Shown: positions 42,631-52,735, numbered from the stretch's first letter. The stretch is 64,000 nucleotides of DNA from Legionella worsleiensis (GCF_001467535.1 NZ_LNZC01000002.1:115161-179160), one strand, 5' to 3'. A program made the numbers and translations. Notes: a model not told the origin generated them from the letters alone.

Positions 42631-44766
42631 ATGAATATTAGATTAAAAGATTTTTATATCCTGTTGCTTGGTTGTCTGTTTGGTTCTTTTGTCTTTGCGG
42701 CAGATGCCTCAAAGTTATCTGAGCTATCGTCCGTTGAAACATTTACTCTGAATCAATTGTCAAAGATAGACACTGCGGTGCTTGAGGGAAATAAACCATC
42801 CTATACTTTTTATATTCCTGTTCCCGAACAATGGCAGGTCAATAGTCTTGATTTAAATCTGTTAATCGAATTCTCGCCTCTTTTGCAAAATGCCTCGTCA
42901 TTAACTCTAATGGTAGGCGATACTCCTGTAGAAAGCATGCAGCTCGACAACACTAAAGATCAACCTGTTTTATGGAAAATGACCATTCCTAAAAACTACA
43001 TAACGCCCAAAATCACTACCGTTCGACTTGTAGCCTACCTGAAACTGAGCAATCAAGTCTGTGAAGATGCAGAAAATCCAGGCAATTGGGTTACTTTAGC
43101 GGGAAATTCTACCATTACCTATCATTTTACAGAACAGCAAAAAGGCTGGGGATTGAAAGACTTCCCCTATCCTTTTATTCATAAAGATGCCCCTTTTCCA
43201 GACAAAATTTCGTTTTATCTTCCCAACGAGCTAAAAGCTGCTGACTTTGCACCTTATTTTAATTTTTCTAACGTGCTGGCTAAGGAAGCGAGCTGGCGTG
43301 GAGTAGAAATTGATGCACACCCCATTAAGGAGTTATTTTCATCGGACACGAAAAGACCTAAAGTTATTATTGGAACACCAAAATCCATTGATTTTTCATT
43401 ATTAGGTACTCCCGAACTACTGCAATTAAAAAACGCTACCTGGGTTAAAAATGACGGAACTCCCTTGCACGAAAAAGAAGGATTCATCTGGTTACGCACC
43501 AGTGGGCAAAGTCCAACCTTGGTCATTTCGGCAAATAATCAAGACGGGTTGTTAACCGCAGTAGAAGCCATAAACTCCCGCAAAATGCATTTTATGGTAA
43601 ACAATCCCTATTTTTTTATTGCAGAACCTTTAGCGCAAACAACGCCCGAGCCTAAAGCAAAAACTAAAATCTCGTTTAAAGAACTGGGGTACAACGATGC
43701 AATCATTTTTGGTTCAGGTCAAAGCCAGCTCAATTATCAGTTTAATCTTTCCGCTCAATACGCTAATCAGCCCGTTAAACTGCTTTTAAGTTACAGCCAT
43801 AGCCCTTTTTTACAAAAAGACAAAGCCTCAACAATCAGCATTTCTGTTAATGGGTTTCCAGTTGATGGTGCGGTGCTGCAACCCAATTCAGCCCAAACGA
43901 ATAGAATGGAAGTGGATTTGCCCGCCAAACAATTAAAAATGGGAAAAAACACCATCACGGTCACATTCACCCTTATCTTATCGGAAGCCTTTTGCACTCG
44001 AGATTATTTAAGTCAAGCGTGGGGCACTGTTGATGACAACAGCACCCTGCAATTTTCAAGCTCCGATACCCCCCCTAGTGCGCAGATTAAATCCTATCCT
44101 GCACTTATGGACGGTGACGTTTTGCTGGTTTTACCGGCAGATCCCAGCGTGTATCAAGACCAACAACTTATCAAAAGCATGATTGATTTTTCAATGATGC
44201 TCACTAACAACACTTCCCTGAAAATAACCGATACACAGTCTCTTAATGATAACCTAAAGACACATAATCTGGTTTATCTCGATGCGGGTGTCACCAATAG
44301 CCCGGTCATTGATACTCTTAAAAAAACCATGTCACAATTAACTGATAATCTCAACACCACATCAAACCCGACACTGAGAGCAATTGATAATTCAATTTTT
44401 ATCAATGCATTTAGCAAAATTCAGGATGTTGGATTTATCAATATTCGTAGTCCAGAAACAAAAGCAGGTTTGACGCAACTCATCCTTTACGGTTACTCAC
44501 CTAGAGAATTAGGGCTTGCGCTTGGCCTGTTAAACGATTCTTATAAACTTGGACTTCTCACCGGAAATCTCGCAGTAGCGTTTCAAAATGGCACGTTTAC
44601 CAGCTTATCTTCAGGTGAAATCGAAGAAAACGTCCAAAAAGAAATTGCGATGAAACGTGCCAGCGAATTAACCGTTTATTACATACTTGGTGGTTTTGCA
44701 TTCATTGTATTAATACTCTTAAGCTTTTGGGGTTGGCGTAGATGGCGAAAAAAACAAAGGCAATAA
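42631..44766 (+). CDS. BcsB-like periplasmic polysaccharide synthase subunit
   Basis: The ATG at 42631 starts a signal peptide (MNIRLKDFYILLLGCLFGSFVFA); the open frame begins six codons earlier. The mature protein has the BcsB layout of two carbohydrate-binding jelly-roll domains alternating with two flavodoxin-like domains: YTFYIPVPEQWQVNS, LVAYLKLSNQVCED, GTPKSIDFS, LNYQFNLSAQYANQPVKLLLSYSHSP. It ends in one membrane helix (YYILGGFAFIVLILLSFWGW) and a basic tail. No BcsA lies in the window, so its partner is probably the NfrB-type transferase. It is divergent from the nfrA-like gene with about 70 bases between, suggesting joint control. Confidence 0.8.
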   Translation: MNIRLKDFYILLLGCLFGSFVFAADASKLSELSSVETFTLNQLSKIDTAVLEGNKPSYTFYIPVPEQWQVNSLDLNLLIEFSPLLQNASSLTLMVGDTPVESMQLDNTKDQPVLWKMTIPKNYITPKITTVRLVAYLKLSNQVCEDAENPGNWVTLAGNSTITYHFTEQQKGWGLKDFPYPFIHKDAPFPDKISFYLPNELKAADFAPYFNFSNVLAKEASWRGVEIDAHPIKELFSSDTKRPKVIIGTPKSIDFSLLGTPELLQLKNATWVKNDGTPLHEKEGFIWLRTSGQSPTLVISANNQDGLLTAVEAINSRKMHFMVNNPYFFIAEPLAQTTPEPKAKTKISFKELGYNDAIIFGSGQSQLNYQFNLSAQYANQPVKLLLSYSHSPFLQKDKASTISISVNGFPVDGAVLQPNSAQTNRMEVDLPAKQLKMGKNTITVTFTLILSEAFCTRDYLSQAWGTVDDNSTLQFSSSDTPPSAQIKSYPALMDGDVLLVLPADPSVYQDQQLIKSMIDFSMMLTNNTSLKITDTQSLNDNLKTHNLVYLDAGVTNSPVIDTLKKTMSQLTDNLNTTSNPTLRAIDNSIFINAFSKIQDVGFINIRSPETKAGLTQLILYGYSPRELGLALGLLNDSYKLGLLTGNLAVAFQNGTFTSLSSGEIEENVQKEIAMKRASELTVYYILGGFAFIVLILLSFWGWRRWRKKQRQ

Positions 44767-44933
44767 ACACTATGCCAAAACGGTTTTAGAGGATATAAAT
44801 TAAAAAAGACTTAAAAAATCGCAAACAAGGCTGTTGGATGATTTCGTATTAGAAAGTGTTTTGCTACAATAAATCTACATTAGACACGCTTATACAGTTA
44901 AAAAATTAAGTGTGTTTGCTATCAGGAATTTTA

Positions 44934-45785
44934 ATGTCATTGGATACGGTAACTTTACAGTGTTTTTTAGCGGTGGCTGAAACTCAGAGCTTCACTAAAG
45001 CGGCTGTTCGGGTGGGGCGTACCCAATCGGCAATAAGCCAGCAAATCGCTAAACTGGAAAATCTGATTGAAAAACAGCTTATCAACCGTGGACGAGAATT
45101 ATCCCTGACTCCCGATGGCGAGCTTTTTTTAGGCTACGCCAAACGCATTTACGAACTGCACCGAGAGTCACTGGACAGGTTTAAAACACCTGAACTCCAG
45201 GGTGAGCTACGCTTTGGTTTACCCGAAGACTTCGCATCCATGATCCTTTCGGATGTTCTGGTTGAATTTTCCAGACTTCACCCCCGAATCATGCTCAATG
45301 TAGAATGCGATTTAACCTTGAATTTAATTGAACGGTTTCATCAAGGAGATTTTGATCTTATCTTGATAAAAACCAATGAAAAAGACCAAATCACTGAGGG
45401 CGTCAATTTCTGGAATGAACCGGTTGACTGGGTAGGAAAAAAAGAACTGCTTCCTGCCTTGCATGAAAAATCAATTATTCCATTAATTCTCTCCCCAACA
45501 CCCTGTGTGTACAGAGGTAACGTTATTGAATCGCTGAATCAACACCACCTTAAATGGCGCCTTGCATTCAGCAGTACAAGTTATACTGGCAAAATGGCCG
45601 CAGTAAGAGCGGGGCTGGGAATCACTGCCATTCAGCGCAGTATGATTCCAAATTATCTCGACCGATTGGACGATTATTTTTTGCCCCCTTTAAAGGACAT
45701 TCATGTATCCTTGATTAAAAAAGATGCGGCAAATAAAGCAATTGACTCCCTGGAGTATTTTATCATGGATAAATTGAAACACTAA
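44934..45785 (+). CDS. LysR-family transcriptional regulator
   Basis: Residues 1-60 form the winged helix (TLQCFLAVAETQSFTKAAVRVGRTQSAISQQI) and the rest a periplasmic-binding-protein-like effector domain (GELRFGLPEDFASMILSDVLVEF). The ATG at 44934 fits the family N-terminus (MSLDTVTLQCF); a GTG at 44910 is in frame. It ends 22 bases before the type I exporter-like genes on the same strand, which it may control. A TACAAT lies about 60 bases upstream. The inducer is unknown. Confidence 0.92.
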   Translation: MSLDTVTLQCFLAVAETQSFTKAAVRVGRTQSAISQQIAKLENLIEKQLINRGRELSLTPDGELFLGYAKRIYELHRESLDRFKTPELQGELRFGLPEDFASMILSDVLVEFSRLHPRIMLNVECDLTLNLIERFHQGDFDLILIKTNEKDQITEGVNFWNEPVDWVGKKELLPALHEKSIIPLILSPTPCVYRGNVIESLNQHHLKWRLAFSSTSYTGKMAAVRAGLGITAIQRSMIPNYLDRLDDYFLPPLKDIHVSLIKKDAANKAIDSLEYFIMDKLKH

Positions 45786-45806
45786 TCAAGGGAGCTTGGG
45801 CATTAG

Positions 45807-47387
45807 ATGAAACAGGAAATGAACTCTATTTTTGAGGTTTTGGATAAAGCGACCATCTCATCTATTGTCATGATAAGCGTAATCGTCAGTTTTTTGAGCT
45901 TAAGTATTCCGATTGCAGCACAAACTTTAGTTAATCTGATTGCCTTTGGTAAATTACTGCAACCGGTTCTAACCCTGAGTGTGATGGTTCTGGTATTAAT
46001 GGTTGCTTTGGGGGCCCTTAATATTTGGCAAATCATTATTGTTGAAGTAATTCAACAAAAATTAATGGTGCGGATAAGCCTTAATCTTTCCCGTCAGTTT
46101 ACTCATTTATCATTGGATAATTTTTCATCGCATCACGGCCCAGAACTCGTTAATCGTTTTTTTGAGGTGGTTACTATTAATAAAGCTTTAGCCAGTTTGT
46201 TGCTCTATGGCATCAACCTCAGTTTACAGCTTTTTTTTGGTCTTATTTTACTGCTCTTGTATCATCCTCTATTTCTTATTTTTGATGGATTTATCGTACT
46301 AAGCATCCTGCTGATTGTATTTTTACCTTATCGCAAAGGCTTGGCCAGTGCCGAAAAGGAATGTGCTGAAAAACATCAGATTGGCGCCTGGCTTGAGGAA
46401 CTCCTTACGAATCGTTTTTTATTTCGTTTTAATCATTATCATCATTACGCAACCCAACAAACCGACAGGCGTTTGGTGGCATTTTTAAAAGCACGCAACC
46501 TGCATTTTAGACAACTCATTAAACATCAAATTGGTTTTTATCTGCTTTCTGCACTGGCCAGTAGTATTTTACTTGGTTTGGGAGGCTATCTTGTTATTAA
46601 TAACCAGTTAAGTCTAGGCCAGTTAGTCGCTGCTGAAATCGTCCTTGGTGCTTTGATTTATGCATTCAAACGATTTGGGGTTCTTTTGGAAAATTATTAC
46701 GATCTGGTTGCGTCCGAGCACAAAATCGATACGGTTTTAAATCTTCCAACCGAACGCATCAATACCGAATTAGGCGATCTGATTCTTCCAATAAACACCA
46801 TTACCATAATCGCTGACCACCAACAAAAAGCCTCAGCAACTCATGAAAACCCTCTGTTAATTTGCGTGAATGAAACGCAAAAACAAAAATCTGTCATCGA
46901 TTTTCTGTTAGGCTTTAAACCCAGTAGCGAGCTGACCGTTTACATCAACGATACTCTGTGCAACGAGGAATACAGGCGCTCTCTGCGTGAACATACTCTG
47001 TTGCTTAAAGATAAAGACTGGTTTGCTGGCAGTATCTATGACAATTTACGACTGAATCAAACACCATTTTCCATACAGAACCTTAAAAAACTGTTAATTT
47101 CATTTGAACTTATGGACAAGGTAATGAATCAACCTGATGGCTTAAAAACAATGATTTATGATTGGGAAAGCGTGTTTACCGAACGTGAACTCATTCAATT
47201 GATGGTGATTCGTGCCCTGCTTGCCAAGCCGCAGTTGATTATTATCGATCACCTCTTTGACCGACTGGCTCCGCAGGATGTTGATTTGCTGCTTGTTCAT
47301 TTAACACAGTTGCCTAAAACTCTGTTAATCATTGTCACTTTGTATCCCAACATGAGCTCTCTATCTAACCGTCTGGTGCTCTCATGA
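45807..47387 (+). CDS. ABC-exporter-like protein with a degenerate ATPase domain
   Basis: The first ~300 of 526 residues have the six-helix layout of a type I exporter; there is no C39 peptidase domain. The C-terminal domain (315-526) keeps the shape of an ABC nucleotide-binding domain but not its chemistry. The Walker A region (354-362) keeps only Lys-Ser and has no glycines. The LSGGQ signature is replaced by FTERE (458-462). The Walker B Asp-481 is followed by His instead of Glu. The H-loop His is Leu-512. The Q-loop region with WFAGSIYDNL remains. It overlaps the hlyD-like gene by ATGA. It is probably unable to hydrolyse ATP. Confidence 0.8.
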   Translation: MKQEMNSIFEVLDKATISSIVMISVIVSFLSLSIPIAAQTLVNLIAFGKLLQPVLTLSVMVLVLMVALGALNIWQIIIVEVIQQKLMVRISLNLSRQFTHLSLDNFSSHHGPELVNRFFEVVTINKALASLLLYGINLSLQLFFGLILLLLYHPLFLIFDGFIVLSILLIVFLPYRKGLASAEKECAEKHQIGAWLEELLTNRFLFRFNHYHHYATQQTDRRLVAFLKARNLHFRQLIKHQIGFYLLSALASSILLGLGGYLVINNQLSLGQLVAAEIVLGALIYAFKRFGVLLENYYDLVASEHKIDTVLNLPTERINTELGDLILPINTITIIADHQQKASATHENPLLICVNETQKQKSVIDFLLGFKPSSELTVYINDTLCNEEYRRSLREHTLLLKDKDWFAGSIYDNLRLNQTPFSIQNLKKLLISFELMDKVMNQPDGLKTMIYDWESVFTERELIQLMVIRALLAKPQLIIIDHLFDRLAPQDVDLLLVHLTQLPKTLLIIVTLYPNMSSLSNRLVLS

Positions 47388-48370
47388 AACTTCATGCCTA
47401 TCAAATGATTGGTAAATTACCCAATCCCCGCAAGATAGCCAGGATTATTTTTTTCGTATTGCTTGTTTTAATCCTGTTCCTAAGTTTCACTCCCTGGCAA
47501 CAATTTGCCCTGGGTAGTGGGCAAGTCATCGCTTTTTCACCTACTGAACGGTTACACACGGTCAACTCCCCTATCTATGGCAGAATAAAAAAATGGTTTG
47601 TCGATGAAGGAGTAAAGGTTAAAGCAGGCGATCCAATAGTCGAAATTACTGACAACGATCCTGAACTGCTTAAACGATTGGAGTTAGAAAAAGAAGCTCT
47701 ATTAATGCGTATTGAAGCAGCGAAACAATCATTAGTCGCTGGCAAAGCAAATTTAGACAGACAAAAAAACCTATATCAACAGGGTATTAACTCAAAACGG
47801 CAATACGAATTGGCACAAATTGAATACGCAAAGTATCAAAACGATCTGGCACAAGCCAATATTGACAAGGTAAATATCGATGTACGTATCGCAAGGCAGC
47901 AAACTCAGCTGATTAAAGCGCATGTTCCAGGTATTATCTTTAAACGCCTGTCAGGCCAGGAAAGTGTAGTGGTTAAAGAAGGTGAAATACTGGCGCAAAT
48001 CATTCCTGAAACGGACTCCAGAGCCGTTGCGCTGTGGATAGATGGTAATGACATTCCATTCGTTAGACTAAATCAAAAGGCACGACTGCAGTTCGAAGGA
48101 TGGCCGGCAATTCAATTCAGAGGCTGGCCGCAAATCGCTGTAGGTACTTTTGGTGGCCGTGTAGCATTTATAGATCCTACAGATAATGGCATGGGACAGT
48201 TTCGAACCGTTATCGTTCCGGATGAACCGTGGCCTGAGCCCGCCTTTTTAAGACAAGGGGTACGTGTCCATGGTTGGGTGCAACTGGGCGAGGTTCCTTT
48301 ATGGTATGAATTATGGCGTCAGTTTAATGGGTTTCCTCCTGAAAGCGTGGCACAGAAGGCTGGTTCATGA
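47384..48370 (+). CDS. HlyD-family membrane-fusion protein
   Basis: A 328-residue periplasmic adaptor with one N-terminal membrane helix (IIFFVLLVLILFLSFTPW), a lipoyl-like half-motif (HTVNSPIYGRIKKWFVDEGVKVKAGDPIVEI), a coiled-coil hairpin (about residues 95-165) and the second lipoyl half (VPGIIFKRLSGQESVVVKEGEIL). It should join the inner-membrane ABC-like protein to the TolC-like gene that follows. Both ends overlap the neighbouring genes by ATGA, so the three are one translationally coupled operon. Confidence 0.88.
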   Translation: MKLHAYQMIGKLPNPRKIARIIFFVLLVLILFLSFTPWQQFALGSGQVIAFSPTERLHTVNSPIYGRIKKWFVDEGVKVKAGDPIVEITDNDPELLKRLELEKEALLMRIEAAKQSLVAGKANLDRQKNLYQQGINSKRQYELAQIEYAKYQNDLAQANIDKVNIDVRIARQQTQLIKAHVPGIIFKRLSGQESVVVKEGEILAQIIPETDSRAVALWIDGNDIPFVRLNQKARLQFEGWPAIQFRGWPQIAVGTFGGRVAFIDPTDNGMGQFRTVIVPDEPWPEPAFLRQGVRVHGWVQLGEVPLWYELWRQFNGFPPESVAQKAGS

Positions 48371-49800
48371 GGAAATCACAACCGTTCAAAACATTATTCA
48401 CCCTTAGCGGATTGATTCTAGTCCTTATCTGTTCTGCGTTTGGGCATGCCTCAAAAAAACCACCCGCATTACGCCTCGAGGACGTGTTGCAAAGCATAGA
48501 CCTGCACTATCCCCAGGTTAAAATAGCTCATCTTGAAGTGGTTAAGGCAAGCGGCGTCCTGGTCAATGCGAAGGGACAATTTGATCCCATGTTAGAAGCC
48601 ACTACCCGCTCGCAACCGGCGGGGGGATACATTAATAATTACGGCGATGCTCAATTCACTGTACCTACCCTTTACAATGGGGTCAAATTATTTGCTGGCT
48701 ACAGAAATGGCGAGGGAGACTGGCCTATTTACTATCAAAACTTTTTAACCAACTCCGGTGGAGAATACAGAGCAGGACTTTCATTGCCACTGGTTCGTGA
48801 CCGCTTAATAGATAAAGAGCGAACCGGATTACTCTCATCTGCTCAATTGATTCTCATGAAACAGCAAGATGCTGAAGCAATAAAAATTAAAATATATCAG
48901 GAAGCCATTAAAGCCTATTGGCAATGGGTTGAGGCAGGACTTCAGTTAAAAACCTTTAAGCAACTTTTAGAGTTGGCAGAAACACGACAACATGCGATTG
49001 AACAACAAGCACAGCAGGGTGATTTGCCTCAACTTGCAGTCAGTGAAAATTTACAACAAATCATCCAGCGAGAACAATTACTCAACCAGGGTCAGATGAT
49101 ATTTGAACAGGCGAGTATTAATTTATCCCTGTATTTTCGTAACCCTAGAGGCAAGCCTCTTATCCCAGAAGAAACAAGCTTACCCGCTTTGGCTCAACCT
49201 ACCAAATCGCCCACTGGATCTGGTTTGCCCTTAATAGAGCATCCTGGAATTAAAAAACTTAACTTTTATGCCAACATGATGAAGCTAAAACGCAATCAGG
49301 CACGCAATGAGCTATTACCCCAACTGGATGCAACCGCTTATACCTTCAAGCAAAATGGAACAGGAGGATATCCTTTATTAATTCCACAGGCAGCGATGGT
49401 GGGTGTATCCTTTAAATTTCCATTATTGCAAAGAGAAGCCAAAGGGAATCTGATCCAGGCAGAAAGCGAATTACGTCAAATTCGAGTTGAAAAGAAATTT
49501 TTATATGAACAATTACACAATGAATTATCCAATATTCTGATAGGAATTAACCGAGGCATACGCCAGGTATCTTTACTTAAAAAAGAACTGCGACTGGCAT
49601 TAAAGGTACAAGAAGGGGAAACGAAAAAGTTTTACCAGGGAGACAGTACTTTATTTCTGGTCAATCAACGAGAGCAAGCAACCACCCAGGTTCAACTCAA
49701 TAGCTTGCATGCGCAAATTCAATTGGCAGAATTGAAGGCTAGAGCTCGTTTTTTTGCCTCGACGCAAATAACCGCAAGATCGCCCCAAAACATGAAATGA
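48367..49800 (+). CDS. TolC-family outer-membrane efflux/secretion protein
   Basis: 477 residues with a signal peptide (FKTLFTLSGLILVLICSAFGHA) and the internal duplication of the family: two long coiled-coil halves (AIKIKIYQEAIKAYWQWVEAG; QAESELRQIRVEKKFLYEQL) and barrel strands. It completes a tripartite channel with the two preceding genes. No substrate protein with obvious RTX repeats lies next to it; the EF-hand protein at 59088 is 9 kb away. Confidence 0.88.
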   Translation: MRKSQPFKTLFTLSGLILVLICSAFGHASKKPPALRLEDVLQSIDLHYPQVKIAHLEVVKASGVLVNAKGQFDPMLEATTRSQPAGGYINNYGDAQFTVPTLYNGVKLFAGYRNGEGDWPIYYQNFLTNSGGEYRAGLSLPLVRDRLIDKERTGLLSSAQLILMKQQDAEAIKIKIYQEAIKAYWQWVEAGLQLKTFKQLLELAETRQHAIEQQAQQGDLPQLAVSENLQQIIQREQLLNQGQMIFEQASINLSLYFRNPRGKPLIPEETSLPALAQPTKSPTGSGLPLIEHPGIKKLNFYANMMKLKRNQARNELLPQLDATAYTFKQNGTGGYPLLIPQAAMVGVSFKFPLLQREAKGNLIQAESELRQIRVEKKFLYEQLHNELSNILIGINRGIRQVSLLKKELRLALKVQEGETKKFYQGDSTLFLVNQREQATTQVQLNSLHAQIQLAELKARARFFASTQITARSPQNMK

Positions 49801-49807
49801 GGACAGC

Positions 49808-51223
49808 ATGAGTACCGCATTAATTTGGTTTAGACAGGATTTACGATTAACGGATAACCCGGCTTTTTTTGCTGCCTGTACCCAACACACTCACGTAATC
49901 CCTATCTACATTCTGGATGATAAAAACAGTGTGCTGGGCGAGGCGCAAGCATGGTGGCTTCATCACAGTCTTAAGGCACTAAGTCACTCCTTAAATACTC
50001 AGGGCCAATTAAAGCTTATTCTGCGTAAAGGCAATCCAATGGATGTTCTTGCAGACTTGCGCAGTCAAATCACTATAGACGCCATTTACTGGAATCGCTG
50101 CTATGAACCTGACACTATAGAGCGTGACAAACGCATTAAGGCAAAATTGCAAGAATCAGGTATTGATGTCCATAGTTTTAATGGCAGCTTGTTCAATGAA
50201 CCTTGGACCTTCAACAATAAAAATGGTGAATTTTTTAAAGTCTTTACCCCCTATTGGAAAACTTGTCGTCAACAACTGATTTCCAAGCCAGCGCAAGTAG
50301 TTACCCATTATCCCGCTGCAATTGAAATAGCCAGTGATGTACTGGACGATTGGAATCTGTTGCCACGCCTCAATTGGGCTTCGCAGTTTCCAGAATTTTG
50401 GACACCGGGTGAAGAAGGTGCCCTTAAAAAGCTTGAACACTTTATTTCCCACCAGATTAATGGCTATAAAATCAATAGAGATTTTCCTGAAAAAAAAGCC
50501 ACGTCTTATCTTTCACCTCATTTACACTTTGGTGAAATCAGTCCCTGGACTATTTTACGAGCGGTTGAGCACGCAAAAACAGATCCTCATTCCAATTTGG
50601 CTGGAGCCGAACACTTTTTATCAGAACTCGGGTGGCGAGAATTTTCCTACTACCTGCTCTATCACGTACCCACCCTGCCTTATCAAAATTTTAAATCTGA
50701 ATTTGATGCGTTCCCCTGGCATAACGATGCGGCCTTATTAAAACAATGGCAACAAGGAAAAACAGGATACCCTATAATCGATGCAGGAATGCGAGAATTA
50801 TGGGCTACTGGGTATATGCACAACAGAGTAAGAATGATAGTTGCTTCCTTTTTAACCAAAGGGCTTTTTATTGATTGGCGTGTAGGGGCAGATTGGTTTC
50901 TTGACACATTAGTTGATGCGGATTTAGCCAATAACAGTGCCAGTTGGCAATGGGTCGCTGGTTGTGGAGCGGACGCAGCACCCTATTTTCGTATTTTTAA
51001 CCCCGTACTGCAAAGCCAAAAATTTGATCCCCAAGGTGCTTATATACGCCGTTGGGTTCCAGAACTGGCTTCATTAAATAACGACATCATTCATGCGCCA
51101 TGGGAGTCTGAGAATGCACCGTTAATTTACCGCAAAATCAATTATCCAAAACCCATCATTAAACATAATGAAGCACGAACTAAAGCCTTGGACTATTACG
51201 AACAAATAAAAAAAAGTAAATAA
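49808..51223 (+). CDS. phrB: Class I CPD deoxyribodipyrimidine photolyase
   Basis: The 471-residue flavoprotein repairs cyclobutane pyrimidine dimers with light. The N-terminal antenna domain opens ALIWFRQDLRLTDNPA. The FAD-binding domain carries TSYLSPHLHFGEISPW, the WREF segment, TGYPIIDAGMRELWATGYMHNRVRM and WQWVAGCGADAAPYFRIFNP, all family marks. GAGGAC precedes the ATG, 7 bases after the TolC-like gene. A second, FeS-type photolyase is at 54885-56426. Confidence 0.95.
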   Translation: MSTALIWFRQDLRLTDNPAFFAACTQHTHVIPIYILDDKNSVLGEAQAWWLHHSLKALSHSLNTQGQLKLILRKGNPMDVLADLRSQITIDAIYWNRCYEPDTIERDKRIKAKLQESGIDVHSFNGSLFNEPWTFNNKNGEFFKVFTPYWKTCRQQLISKPAQVVTHYPAAIEIASDVLDDWNLLPRLNWASQFPEFWTPGEEGALKKLEHFISHQINGYKINRDFPEKKATSYLSPHLHFGEISPWTILRAVEHAKTDPHSNLAGAEHFLSELGWREFSYYLLYHVPTLPYQNFKSEFDAFPWHNDAALLKQWQQGKTGYPIIDAGMRELWATGYMHNRVRMIVASFLTKGLFIDWRVGADWFLDTLVDADLANNSASWQWVAGCGADAAPYFRIFNPVLQSQKFDPQGAYIRRWVPELASLNNDIIHAPWESENAPLIYRKINYPKPIIKHNEARTKALDYYEQIKKSK

Positions 51224-51245
51224 TACCTCATAGGGAGAATTAACC

Positions 51246-51719
51246 ATGCGCTTTAACTCATTTACAAAACTGGTTTTATTGGTTGTACTTTTTGAAAGTA
51301 TTGGTTTTCTTTTGGGTCTAATCACCCAAGCCAATATTTATCCTTGGTATGCGAATCTGGTAAAATCCCCTTTAACCCCTCCAGGATACGTTTTTTCAAT
51401 AGTTTGGAGTCTGTTGTATGCGCTTCTTGCTCTTGTAGCCCTGCTTGTCTTCGCTCATGACAAAAACAATTCAACGAATACGTTAACAGCGCTTTTTGTG
51501 GCACAAATGGTGATGAATTGGGCATGGACACCGCTTTTTTTTGGCTTGCATTGGGTTACTTTAAGTGCGTTTTGGCTGGTTGGTTTGATTATTTTGAACC
51601 TGCTGTTGCTCATTAAAGCGAGAAAAAACAACAGACTGGTGATATGGTTATTAATACCCTACCTGATTTGGCTGCTGTTTGCTGCTTATCTCAACGGATA
51701 TATTGCCCTGATGAATTAA
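51246..51719 (+). CDS. tspO: TspO/MBR family membrane protein
   Basis: 157 residues with five membrane helices and the family motifs WYANLVKSPLTPPGYVFSIVW and MNWAWTPLFFGLHW. TspO proteins bind porphyrins and are linked to light and oxidative stress. Its place right after a photolyase (22 bases) fits a light-stress role. AGGGAG precedes the ATG. The gene converges with cydB. Confidence 0.93.
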   Translation: MRFNSFTKLVLLVVLFESIGFLLGLITQANIYPWYANLVKSPLTPPGYVFSIVWSLLYALLALVALLVFAHDKNNSTNTLTALFVAQMVMNWAWTPLFFGLHWVTLSAFWLVGLIILNLLLLIKARKNNRLVIWLLIPYLIWLLFAAYLNGYIALMN

Positions 51720-51745
51720 ACAGGGCACCAAACAATCAGACCCTG

Positions 51746-52735
51746 TCAATGGTAATTTTCTCCCGACTTGCCGCGAAACAAATAATACGCATACAAGGTA
51801 TAGGCCAAAAGTATAGGCAACATAATGATAACGCCAATTAAGATAAACACCAGCGTTGAATCGGGTGCTGCGGCTTCCCAAAGCGTGATCTGATGGGGAA
51901 TTAAATAAGGATAAACACTGATACCTATTCCAATGTAAGCACACAAAAACAACACAATACTGTAAATAAATGGTTTGTATTCGTTGCCATTGTCCAGACT
52001 CTGCCAAATTTTAAATACGGCAAACAAAGCCAGCAAAGGCAATGGGCTTAGCAGAAAAACATTGGGAAAACTGTACCAACGATGAAAAATTTCATCACTA
52101 TGCAATGGGGTCCAAATACTCACAAACACCAGAAACAAACTGACGAGAATTAATAGTCCTCTTGATTGATGGATCATTTTACGTTGCACTCGTCCCGAAC
52201 TTTTGATTATCATCCAGGTCGCCCCAAGGAGCGCATAGCCACACACTAATGCAATCCCGGTGCACAAACTAAATGGGGTTAACCAATCGGGGTTATTGAT
52301 GGTCATGGAAGTTTCTTCGATGGAAAAACCTTGCACAAAAGCACCCAGAATGACTCCCTGAAAAAATGCAACCGCAACAGAACTGATTGAAAATGCCCAG
52401 TTCCAGATTGGTTTTGTTTTTTTAGCCTTAAAACGAAATTCAAAACTAACCCCGCGAAAGATCAAACCTATCAACATGAGCATAATAGGCATATACAAAA
52501 TGGGTAATAATATGCCATAGATCTTGGGGAATGCGCCGTAAAGCATGGCGCCGCCAAAAACCAGCCAGGTTTCATTACCGTCCCAAACCGGGGCTATGGA
52601 ATTCATCATCACATCACGCTCTTTTTCATTTGCGGTAAAAGGAAAAAGAATACCTACCCCTAAATCAAAACCATCCAGGATCACGTACATGATGATAATA
52701 AATCCAAGAAGTACAGCAAAAATAAGTGGCAGCAT
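51746..52735 (-). CDS. cydB: Cytochrome bd-type quinol oxidase subunit II
   Basis: 329 residues, about nine membrane helices, with the standard beginning (VILDGFDLGVGILFPF) and DGNETWLVFGGAMLYGAFP. It partners CydA in reducing O2 to water from quinol. Its ATG overlaps the cydA stop (TAATG). The length fits the shorter CioB type. No small cydX-like frame was found after it. Confidence 0.94.
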   Translation of the reverse strand: MLPLIFAVLLGFIIIMYVILDGFDLGVGILFPFTANEKERDVMMNSIAPVWDGNETWLVFGGAMLYGAFPKIYGILLPILYMPIMLMLIGLIFRGVSFEFRFKAKKTKPIWNWAFSISSVAVAFFQGVILGAFVQGFSIEETSMTINNPDWLTPFSLCTGIALVCGYALLGATWMIIKSSGRVQRKMIHQSRGLLILVSLFLVFVSIWTPLHSDEIFHRWYSFPNVFLLSPLPLLALFAVFKIWQSLDNGNEYKPFIYSIVLFLCAYIGIGISVYPYLIPHQITLWEAAAPDSTLVFILIGVIIMLPILLAYTLYAYYLFRGKSGENYH

